Source of the DNA: JBMCLJ01 sp048615375
GTDB taxonomy: Bacteria; Patescibacteriota; Dojkabacteria; JAOAGR01
Reading direction: 5' to 3'
Length of the DNA stretch: 12,576 nt
NCBI GenBank assembly: GCA_048615375.1
Contig: JBMCLJ010000039.1
Span: forward strand, 1-12,576
Part shown: piece after piece, positions 7,373-12,576 of the stretch
How positions within the stretch are numbered: the first letter of the stretch is position 1
Layout: each line of letters starts with the position of its first letter
Notes under the pieces: model-generated
The model's input: the letters and a program-made list of their open reading frames with translations, nothing else
The model's database searches: none
What the model was told of the DNA's origin: nothing
Made by a program: the position numbers and the translations under genes

Positions 7373-8006
7373 CCCCGCATTCTCCCATTGGTCGTGCCTG
7401 GTTTTTACTAAAGAATCCTGCCCTATCCAGTGGCCATACCATTAAAAAAACTTTTCCTTTAATGGTGTTGACTGACGGGTCTATGGCAAGAAAGTTACGG
7501 GAATCAACACTATTCGGTCTGTTGTCGCCGAAAACCATATATCTTCCTTGAGGCACTGTATAGTTTTGCCCTTCTTTGAGTTGGTCACCTGGCTGCAGAA
7601 GAGTTTGTCTTCCTACAGGAAGATACTTTTCGTTAAGTAATTCACTGTTCCTATAAACTTGACCGCCTTCCACGCGAATAACATCCCCTTCCACTCCAAT
7701 GACTCGTTTAATGTAATCGTGTGCTTCGTCATGCTTAAATACAACAACATCTCCATATTTATACCCACCCATTTTTGGCGTAATTTTATCCGCAAAATAA
7801 ACATCTCCATCACAGAAGGTCGGTTGCATTGATACTCCATCAACCTGGTGTGGAGATATAATGAAAAGGTAAAATATCATAATTGCCGCGCCTATCACGA
7901 CAATTATTTGTAAAACATTGAGCAGTTTATGTGAAGATACTTTGGCTAGTGAAGATAATATCCCGCTTTTCCCTTGCACGTAATATGATGATTTTTCTTG
8001 ATCCAT
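7356..8006 (-). CDS. lepB: Signal peptidase I, copy downstream in the pair
   Basis: A membrane-anchored serine protease that removes signal peptides from exported proteins. From the ATG at 8006 it has 216 residues. One membrane segment (about 31-50) is followed by the S26 boxes: DGVSMQPTF with nucleophile S59, HDYIKRVIGVEGD with general-base K100, and GDNRPNSVDSR (160-170). A TTG at 8060 would extend it by 18 residues and overlap the upstream gene by 16 bp; neither start has a well-placed Shine-Dalgarno or -10 box. I prefer the ATG with low certainty. It is clearly paralogous to the adjacent copy, sharing long runs such as YLFIISPH and HDYIKR-like segments, but it has a shorter N-terminal tail. 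It is probably cotranscribed with that copy. The C-terminus overlaps radA by 17 bp tail to tail. Confidence 0.93.
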   Translation of the reverse strand: MDQEKSSYYVQGKSGILSSLAKVSSHKLLNVLQIIVVIGAAIMIFYLFIISPHQVDGVSMQPTFCDGDVYFADKITPKMGGYKYGDVVVFKHDEAHDYIKRVIGVEGDVIRVEGGQVYRNSELLNEKYLPVGRQTLLQPGDQLKEGQNYTVPQGRYMVFGDNRPNSVDSRNFLAIDPSVNTIKGKVFLMVWPLDRAGFFSKNQARPMGECGVSLTN

Positions 8007-8044
8007 AGTATACGAGTACACTGTAGAGAGTTTTGAAACGTTTT

Positions 8045-8821
8045 TCAATTCCTTCCACAATATGTGCTGTCGCTCCCTTTGGTTTCTTCAAATACCCGAG
8101 CATGACTCACAGGCCAGATAACGAAACGAACCCTTCCTTTGATAATGTTATCGCCGTCAGGATTGATGGCTAAATACCTTCTCGAATCAGAGCTGTTCAT
8201 ACGGTTATCTCCAAGTACAAAGAAGTGACCTTCTGGGACGGTATACTCTTCGCCTTCCCGGAGCTGATCCCCTGGCTGTATTAATGTCTGTCGTCCTGGT
8301 GGAAGATAATCCTCTCGTAACATTTCTCCGTTCCTGTATACCTTGCCACCTTCGATTCGTACTGTATCTCCTTCAACGCCAATAATCCTTTTTATATAGT
8401 CATTTACTTCATCATGTTTAAACACAATCACATCTCCCCGTTTATATTCGTTGAAACGTGGCGTCAGTTTATCAGCTAAAATCAGGTCACCATTACAGAA
8501 ATTTGGTTCCATTGAGACTCCATCAATAGTATGGGGAGATATTATAAACAGGTAAAAAACCACAAAAATAGCCAGGGATATGACAATGACTTGAATAAAA
8601 TCAAAAATTGACTTGAATATTCCTAGTATGAGACCTGAGAACACAGAGAATACCCCAAAACTTTCTTTCTTCCTGGGAGTCCGTGCATAGTGTTGTTCAA
8701 CAATTGCATTTGGTGAATCTGCTAAAGTACTTGTTGATGAGTAACGTGCTCGTTCTTTAATACCTGAAATATCATGCTCAGCAACGCCTTTCTCGTCATT
8801 GTTCCTCTCATCTTTGTTCAT
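8045..8821 (-). CDS. lepB: Signal peptidase I, copy upstream in the pair, with long cytoplasmic tail
   Basis: From the ATG at 8821 this is 258 residues. A hydrophilic, charged and Ser/Thr-rich N-terminal tail of about 70 residues comes first, then one membrane anchor (about 72-95). The catalytic boxes are DGVSMEPNF with S103, NDYIKRIIGVEGD with K144, and GDNRMNSSDSR (204-214). Both catalytic residues are intact. A GTG at 8836 would add five residues. It is disfavoured because a consensus TATAAT lies across that codon and 6 nt before the ATG, making the ATG the likely first transcribed codon. AAAAGG abuts the ATG with no spacing, so it is unlikely to work as a Shine-Dalgarno. The gene sits 33 bp after the enolase-like gene and directly before its paralogue. 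Confidence 0.94.
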   Translation of the reverse strand: MNKDERNNDEKGVAEHDISGIKERARYSSTSTLADSPNAIVEQHYARTPRKKESFGVFSVFSGLILGIFKSIFDFIQVIVISLAIFVVFYLFIISPHTIDGVSMEPNFCNGDLILADKLTPRFNEYKRGDVIVFKHDEVNDYIKRIIGVEGDTVRIEGGKVYRNGEMLREDYLPPGRQTLIQPGDQLREGEEYTVPEGHFFVLGDNRMNSSDSRRYLAINPDGDNIIKGRVRFVIWPVSHARVFEETKGSDSTYCGRN

Positions 8822-8827
8822 CCTTTT

Positions 8828-8833
8828 ATTATA
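8828..8833 (-). promoter_or_regulatory. Consensus -10 box upstream of the signal peptidase pair
   Basis: A perfect TATAAT on the - strand ending 6 nt before the ATG at 8821. No good -35 is seen at 16-18 bp. The position implies a leaderless mRNA for the signal peptidase pair, starting in the short gap after the enolase-like gene. Confidence 0.5.
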
Positions 8834-8854
8834 CACTAAGAATCAAGAACACTC

Positions 8855-10096
8855 CTAGTAGATACTTTCTTCAATAGATAACAGGCGGTTAAGTTTTGCG
8901 ACATATGCCGAGCCCTGGAAAGGTCCGCTACGGATATACTTCGCGTTAATACCTACTGCCAGATCTGCTATAAACGTATCTTCTGTTTCACCATGCCGGT
9001 AGGAAACAGTAAGGTTATGACCATACTTTCTCGCTCGCTGAGAATAGGTAATGCATTCGCTAATTGTACCAATCTGGGAAGGTTTAAGAACAACATTATT
9101 TGCGCACTCCAATACACTGATCTTATCAAGTCGTTCCATATTGGTAGCAGTAAAATCATCGGCTACTATTTGTACTGAAGGGTCAAGAGCAAACATATCG
9201 TCTTTAAACTCTTTCCATCCGGCGTAATCATCTTCTTCAAATGGATCTTCAATGAAACGAATCGTACCTTCCTGCACCATTCTCATGTATGCACGCGCGA
9301 GTTTTTTTTCATCGCCATTAAAGGGAACTTTTGGAGATGTAAAACCAGGAATAACATACTCCCCTGCTTCATCAGTACGCTTATAGCGTGATGCCGCCAT
9401 ATCGATTCCTAAAGCAAACCGTGGGTTAAGTTTTTTTACATGCTTTGTCGCCTGGGCGAGAAATGACTTCATTGTCTTGTGGCCTGTCTTTACTTCCAAT
9501 CTGGAGAGGTCATGGAATAACTTAACCAGGTCTTTATGATACGAGAACTTGTCTTTTGGGATAAGGAGTAGCTCCTGGAAAGGTAATGTTGAAGAATGTT
9601 CATGAAGAGCTGCCTGATATATTGTTATCAAAGGAGTAGGGAGAGAGTATTCCGAGTTAAGTCTCGTGTCAGGGACTCCGGTGAAGTCATGGAGAATGCG
9701 AATGTATTTAAACAACGGAAGGTCAGATTCCATGGCACCGAGCTTAGCCATAGCCTGGGAAACAGCAGTAATAACATTTACACCAAGGCTGGATCGATCA
9801 ACTGTACCATCAATGTCGAGAAGGAGTTGATCCATTTCAACCTGATCCATGCAGTTTTTGCCAACAACTTCCGGACTGATAATTCTTTGTACTTTATCGA
9901 TTGCGGTCGCTAATGTTTCATGATGGAAACGTTTTGTCCTGTCATCATACGAATCCCTGAATTCATATTTTCCTTTTGAAGCAGCGAGGGGAATGGATGA
10001 ATACGCTTCATTCTTTGATGTAGCAATTCGTACTTGAAGGGTTGGATGGCCATTATTAGCGATAATTTGTCTTGCAGAAATTTCTTTGATTCTCAT
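8855..10096 (-). CDS. Divergent enolase homologue with altered active site
   Basis: At 413 residues this aligns along the whole enolase fold (canonical about 430). Examples are ARQIIANNGHPTL (8-20), LDIDGTVDRSSLGVN (93-107), FIEDPFEEDDY (281-291), VADDFTATN (311-319), VVLKPSQIG (335-343) and RHGETEDTFIADLAVG (367-382). Expected metal ligands are kept at D232, E283 and D313/D314, as are the general-base lysine (K338), the H159-type histidine (H165) and E175. The segment carrying GDEGGYAP, with the second catalytic glutamate, is missing between about 208 and 212. The SHRSG histidine is Y366 and the KTG lysine is R389. It may be a repurposed paralogue, a weak enolase or a non-catalytic protein, so I give no eno symbol. 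The ATG at 10096 has TACTGT 7 nt upstream. Confidence 0.85.
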   Translation of the reverse strand: MRIKEISARQIIANNGHPTLQVRIATSKNEAYSSIPLAASKGKYEFRDSYDDRTKRFHHETLATAIDKVQRIISPEVVGKNCMDQVEMDQLLLDIDGTVDRSSLGVNVITAVSQAMAKLGAMESDLPLFKYIRILHDFTGVPDTRLNSEYSLPTPLITIYQAALHEHSSTLPFQELLLIPKDKFSYHKDLVKLFHDLSRLEVKTGHKTMKSFLAQATKHVKKLNPRFALGIDMAASRYKRTDEAGEYVIPGFTSPKVPFNGDEKKLARAYMRMVQEGTIRFIEDPFEEDDYAGWKEFKDDMFALDPSVQIVADDFTATNMERLDKISVLECANNVVLKPSQIGTISECITYSQRARKYGHNLTVSYRHGETEDTFIADLAVGINAKYIRSGPFQGSAYVAKLNRLLSIEESIY

Positions 10097-10103
10097 GATA
10101 TGG

Positions 10104-10122
10104 ACAGTATGTAATAATACAT
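10104..10122 (-). promoter_or_regulatory. Possible -10 box and adjoining inverted repeat, enolase-like gene
   Basis: TACTGT (10104-10109, - strand) lies 7 nt before the ATG at 10096. Directly upstream is the perfect inverted repeat ATGTA-ataa-TACAT (10109-10122). No clear -35 is present. The repeat could be an operator or chance in an AT-rich gap. Confidence 0.3.
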
Positions 10123-10152
10123 CATACAGAAATTGAATGAATAAAAAAAGTG

Positions 10153-10458
10153 TTATTCAGGATATACGTTAACCCAGTCTTCATGCTCTTTTTTCTCGAC
10201 TATTATAGCCAGTACTGGACATGTTTGAGCTGATTCCAGAATTCGATTATATCCATCTTCGGTTGTTTCTACCTGAACCCACTCGCCATTGTTTGCTTCC
10301 CGGGAAATTTCTGTAATATCGGCTAATTCAAGTTTTTTAATCACCGCTTTTGCTTCGTCATCCAGGAGATAAATATCCGGAGCGGCAACAATACAAGCAC
10401 TAACGGCTATACACAGATCCCGATCAACACGGAATCTACAGATTATTTTTTCAGACAT
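10153..10458 (-). CDS. Small single-cluster ferredoxin, [3Fe-4S]-like cysteine pattern
   Basis: A 101-residue electron carrier. The motif is C16-I-A-V19-S-A-C22, then IVAAPDIY, then C80-P81 near the end. This is the layout of single-cluster bacterial ferredoxins (CxxCxxC...CP, with AP after the third Cys), except that the second cysteine is Val (codon GTT). In known ferredoxins, loss of that ligand gives a [3Fe-4S] cluster or one with a non-Cys ligand. C7 is an additional cysteine outside the motif. About 57 residues separate C22 from C80, and the segment DITEISREANNGEW within it could be an insertion. The partner enzyme is unknown. The ATG at 10458 has only a poor -10 match (AATCAT, 6 nt upstream) and no Shine-Dalgarno. 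Confidence 0.82.
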   Translation of the reverse strand: MSEKIICRFRVDRDLCIAVSACIVAAPDIYLLDDEAKAVIKKLELADITEISREANNGEWVQVETTEDGYNRILESAQTCPVLAIIVEKKEHEDWVNVYPE

Positions 10459-10526
10459 AGTTTTATGATTGCTATTTCGTAATGTAAGAATATGACAATG
10501 ATATAGAATGAAAACGTTAATATCAA

Positions 10527-10964
10527 TTATTCCCTGTCAGGGGTTGTTGCTTTCGCTTTCACGTCAAAAATCCTTCCAAGTATGCCACTTACTTTTCTAG
10601 ACGCGCCCTCAGTACCAAAATCTCTGGTGAGCTCAATTGCCTCGTCAACTGCAACCTTGGGAGGAACAGATCGCAAGATAAATCCTTCCAGTACACCAAT
10701 TCGGATGATTTGGAGTATGAGATTATCAAGATCAGTAACTTTAATTGGATCTGAGTATTCATTAACCAGAGAATCTATTTCTGATCCATAATCCTTTACC
10801 CCTTTAACTATGGTCTGTCTGAGTTGTCTGGAATATGCGCCAATCTCCAGATCTTCAAATGGATATAATCTTTCCTCAACTTCCTTCGCTTCAAAGTAGT
10901 AATGATATAGATCCATAACCGCGATAATGCGGGCAATATGCCTTGGGTCTTTTGCGCTACGCAT
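10527..10964 (-). CDS. nusB: Transcription antitermination factor NusB
   Basis: A small all-helical RNA-binding protein that, with NusE (S10), binds boxA RNA and supports antitermination and maturation of rRNA. At 145 residues it has the normal family length. The diagnostic C-terminal block is clear: VPPKVAVDEAIELTRDFG (100-117), TEGASRKVSGILGRI (118-132). The N-terminal half (ARIIAVMDLYHYYF) is divergent from the typical R-x-x-A-x-Q-x-L-Y pattern, but ARxxAVMDLY corresponds to it. The ATG at 10964 follows an extended -10 (TGCTATACT) by 5 nt. It lies between rpmF and the ferredoxin gene on the same strand. Confidence 0.93.
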   Translation of the reverse strand: MRSAKDPRHIARIIAVMDLYHYYFEAKEVEERLYPFEDLEIGAYSRQLRQTIVKGVKDYGSEIDSLVNEYSDPIKVTDLDNLILQIIRIGVLEGFILRSVPPKVAVDEAIELTRDFGTEGASRKVSGILGRIFDVKAKATTPDRE

Positions 10965-10969
10965 ATACC

Positions 10970-11002
10970 AGTATAGCAGAATTCTGCCGTATTGATATAT
11001 CA
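10970..11002 (-). promoter_or_regulatory. nusB promoter region with two adjacent palindromes
   Basis: An extended -10, TGCTATACT (10970-10978 on the - strand), lies 5 nt before the nusB ATG. It is flanked by the perfect 12 bp palindrome GCAGAATTCTGC (10976-10987). Next comes the 10 bp palindrome TGATATATCA (10993-11002), which extends to 18 bp (10989-11006) with one mismatched pair on each side. The placement between -10 and -35 suits a repressor site, but no regulator is known. No good -35 is seen. Confidence 0.4.
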
Positions 11003-11023
11003 GTACAAATTGTCCCTACGTTG

Positions 11024-11212
11024 TTAGAGTGCTCGTTTGACAAGCTCTCCTTTATAGTAGCCGCAGTTCCAGCATACCTTATGCGGTGTTTTAATGACCT
11101 TGCAATTAGGACATTTTGATGTCGCAACTAATTCATTTGCAATTCTCTGAAGATGTGACCTTCTCTTATTTCTTCTCGCTTTACTATGTTTTCGCTTTGG
11201 TGTCGCCGCCAT
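11024..11212 (-). CDS. rpmF: 50S ribosomal protein bL32
   Basis: A 62-residue ribosomal protein of the large subunit. The basic N-terminus AATPKRKHSKARRNKRRSH (2-20) is the bL32 signature. The zinc ribbon has all four cysteines: C34 and C37 (KCPNC), C47 and C50 (VCWNC). This is the zinc-binding form rather than the Cys-less paralogue that some bacteria use under zinc starvation. Transcribed between pheT and nusB. A TATTAC lies 6 nt before the ATG, and a better promoter lies about 40 nt upstream. Confidence 0.97.
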   Translation of the reverse strand: MAATPKRKHSKARRNKRRSHLQRIANELVATSKCPNCKVIKTPHKVCWNCGYYKGELVKRAL

Positions 11213-11249
11213 AATCCAGTAATACTCTTACGTATTAAAATCTACGTGG

Positions 11250-11278
11250 ATTATACATGGAAGACTTACGGAGAGCAA
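11250..11278 (-). promoter_or_regulatory. Promoter for rpmF
   Basis: On the - strand TTGCTC (11273-11278), a 17 bp spacer and a perfect TATAAT (11250-11255). Transcription would give a leader of about 30 nt before the bL32 ATG. That leader contains the small inverted repeat ACGTA-gattttaa-TACGT. The promoter lies in the gap just past the pheT stop, so rpmF can be expressed independently of pheT. Confidence 0.55.
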
Positions 11279-11294
11279 ATCAGATAATCCTTTC

Positions 11295-12576
11295 TCAAAA
11301 AGCACTGAATTCCTCTCCTGTTCTTCCTTTATACTCGTCTCCAAGAATCCATATTCCGCCATCAGGGTCTTCCACACCGAGTTCTTTCTTTGAACACAGC
11401 ATACCTTCTGACTTTTCACCGCGTAAATTTCCTTTTTTAATGGTAATTGTAGAGCCGTCTTTATAATTCCTTACGACCGCTCCGGGTAACGCGACCGGAG
11501 CCAGCTTGCCTTCAGCAATGCCAGGTTTAATATTGTCCGCTCCTGTAACAATTTGTAACGCATCAGGGTATATTGTTGCATCAGGCTCGGCGGAACCTAC
11601 ATCTACCTTACACAGGACTAATCTATCAGCGTTAGGGTGCTGAAAAACTTCCAGTATCTTCCCAATTACAATTCGAGGTTTTTCGTGTACCAAAAGCTCA
11701 TTTTTGATCACCGCGGGATCTCTTTCCTCAGGCAGAGCAGTCAGATCCCGCTCCTCAGGAACCCTGGAAATCGAGTTTACCTGTTTAATCTCTATCTCCT
11801 CCCGACCCCTTACTTTTGCTCCAAACTTCCTGATCAACGCATCACCTATTTTCATATGAACCTCATTCACTTCCTCAGTTGAGAGTGTCCTCTCTTTAGA
11901 CTGATACACAATACTGAACAAAAGCGAACGCTCCCCCTCCATTTCATACACATCAGTAATTTCCGCTGAGCGAACAACCTCCCCGCCACTGGCGTAAATT
12001 TCGTTTTTTAAAGCGTCCGCTGCAACAGTCCTCGGAATAAGAATCGACATGTCCATCTTAACTTCAGGAAATGTGCTGTACGGCATGTAGCTGGTTTCCT
12101 CCTGTTCAAGCGAAGCCAGTACATCGGTATAAAGCTCAAAAGCAAACACTGAATACTTAATATCAAAGTTACCCATGCTGACCTGAGAATTAACTTTACC
12201 CACGTAGCCAATTTCTATACCATCTTTTTTGATGACAGCCGCCAGTTCATACATTGGATGTTCTGCTTTTTCATACAGAATATCGCGCAAATTCATTACA
12301 TGAAAATACTCTTCCAGAATACCTTTCACATGATAAAAATCATATTCATTTTGCTTTGAAGATAACACCGCTACCATTCTTCTCAGTTCCATGTAGGGAA
12401 ATTCCGGAGAATGCGGAGGCTGATGAAGTGGTTGATCTTTTTTCAGGTAAATCTTACCGGCTTCAAAATACGCTACCCGATCATCACCTCTGTCCGTTAC
12501 TTTTTTAACCGCTTCAAGAAGCCCTGTCAGCAGGTTGGTACGCATGTGAGAATAATGACTTACTGATGGATTAAGA
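11295..12576 (-). CDS. pheT: Phenylalanine-tRNA ligase beta subunit, C-terminal part (partial at right edge)
   Basis: The frame stays open to the window edge. Upstream of the Met at 12545 it reads LNPSVSHYSH then MRTNLLTGLLEAV, the usual PheT context NP-S-x-x-x-x-x-LRTxLLPGLL, so this Met is internal. Counting from it, residues 1-145 are the end of the catalytic-like core (YFEAGKIYL, ELAAVIKKDGIEIGYVGKV). Residues about 153-245 are the FDX-ACB anticodon-binding domain (YMPYSTFPEVKMDMSILIP to IGDALIRKFGAKVRG). A linker (246-288) follows. Residues about 290-416 form an EMAP-II-like tRNA-binding OB domain: IVIGKILEVFQHPNADRL, LCKVDVG, LQIVTGADNIKPG, VALPGAVV, NLRGEKSEGMLCSKKELG. That last domain normally lies near the N-terminus of bacterial PheT. 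The upstream catalytic part and pheS are outside the window. Confidence 0.93.
   Translation of the reverse strand, partial: LNPSVSHYSHMRTNLLTGLLEAVKKVTDRGDDRVAYFEAGKIYLKKDQPLHQPPHSPEFPYMELRRMVAVLSSKQNEYDFYHVKGILEEYFHVMNLRDILYEKAEHPMYELAAVIKKDGIEIGYVGKVNSQVSMGNFDIKYSVFAFELYTDVLASLEQEETSYMPYSTFPEVKMDMSILIPRTVAADALKNEIYASGGEVVRSAEITDVYEMEGERSLLFSIVYQSKERTLSTEEVNEVHMKIGDALIRKFGAKVRGREEIEIKQVNSISRVPEERDLTALPEERDPAVIKNELLVHEKPRIVIGKILEVFQHPNADRLVLCKVDVGSAEPDATIYPDALQIVTGADNIKPGIAEGKLAPVALPGAVVRNYKDGSTITIKKGNLRGEKSEGMLCSKKELGVEDPDGGIWILGDEYKGRTGEEFSAF
11718..11759 (-). repeat. Two-copy imperfect 15 bp repeat in the PheT linker
   Basis: The linker between the FDX-ACB and tRNA-binding domains contains PEERD twice (PEERDLTAL-PEERDPAVI). 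The underlying 15 bp units at 11745-11759 and 11718-11732 differ at only a few positions and start 27 bp apart, consistent with a small local duplication. Confidence 0.6.

Noticed and set aside
8007..8060. TTG start at 8060 for the downstream signal peptidase
   Set aside because: It overlaps the upstream gene and lacks both a Shine-Dalgarno and a -10 box at leaderless spacing. The GGAAGG nearby is too close to any in-frame start. It remains possible, but the ATG at 8006 is simpler.
9596..9913. 105-codon + strand open frame antisense to the enolase-like gene
   Set aside because: Its composition is what a reverse-frame reading of the enolase-like coding sequence would give. No recognisable motif or promoter was seen.
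10130..10152. T7 run just after the ferredoxin stop (- strand) as an intrinsic terminator
   Set aside because: No convincing GC-rich stem precedes the run; only weak GTTA/TAAC pairing reaching back into the coding sequence was found.
11228..11419. Separate 63-codon - strand open frame overlapping the 3' end of pheT
   Set aside because: It is a different-frame shadow of the well-conserved tRNA-binding domain and has no recognisable features.
12515..12576. Met at 12545 as the start of a standalone short PheT-like protein
   Set aside because: The frame continues upstream with a PheT-like NPSVSHYSH context and no stop, so the Met is internal to a longer PheT.
1..12576. UGA recoded as glycine (code 25), given the likely CPR affiliation
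   Set aside because: TGA is used as the terminal stop of radA, the first glycosyltransferase and the upstream signal peptidase, and no conserved motif requires reading through TGA.
1..12576. CRISPR array, insertion sequence, integrase or toxin-antitoxin pair
   Set aside because: No regularly spaced repeats, terminal inverted repeats, transposase motifs or small paired genes were found on either strand.

Overview
The window looks like a stretch of a moderately AT-rich bacterial genome, most plausibly a Candidate Phyla Radiation (Patescibacteria) type organism. This is inference. It rests on compact gene packing, many genes without a recognisable Shine-Dalgarno, several divergent housekeeping proteins, and a local cluster of multi-membrane-pass glycosyltransferases. 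TGA is used as a stop (radA, the first glycosyltransferase, one signal peptidase), so the standard bacterial code applies and the UGA-glycine lineages are excluded. No mobile element, phage gene or CRISPR array was seen.

Layout. Bases 1-97 hold the tail of an unidentified + strand gene, followed by a - strand tRNA-Pro(TGG) with encoded CCA. Bases 393-6023 hold a surface-glycosylation cluster: a PMT/ArnT-like GT-C enzyme (-), a second GT-C enzyme (+), an Alg5/Dpm1-like GT2 (+) and a third GT-C-like integral membrane protein (-). A 44 bp divergent intergenic region separates this cluster from radA (+). The - strand then carries two tandem type I signal peptidases, a strongly divergent enolase homologue, a small ferredoxin, nusB, rpmF (bL32) and the 3' part of pheT, which runs off the right edge. 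In transcription order this last group is pheT-rpmF-nusB-fdx-eno-lepB-lepB.

How the genes fit together. The GT2 probably charges a polyprenyl phosphate with a sugar, and the GT-C enzymes would use such lipid-linked donors on the outer face of the membrane. The signal peptidases process exported proteins, so the window is rich in cell-surface biogenesis. The rest is core information processing (pheT, rpmF, nusB, radA) plus an enolase-family protein and a ferredoxin.

Points most worth a second look. (1) In the visible part of PheT, the EMAP-II-like tRNA-binding OB domain, normally near the N-terminus, lies at the extreme C-terminus after the FDX-ACB domain. (2) The enolase homologue keeps the metal ligands and the general-base lysine, but it has lost the GDEGG catalytic loop and has substitutions at the phosphate-binding/catalytic His and Lys positions. 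(3) The ferredoxin has Val in place of the second cluster cysteine, as in [3Fe-4S] proteins. (4) Many genes have a TAnnnT -10 box 5-8 nt before the start codon and no Shine-Dalgarno, which suggests widespread leaderless transcripts. (5) Both divergent intergenic regions appear to hold physically overlapping back-to-back promoters.
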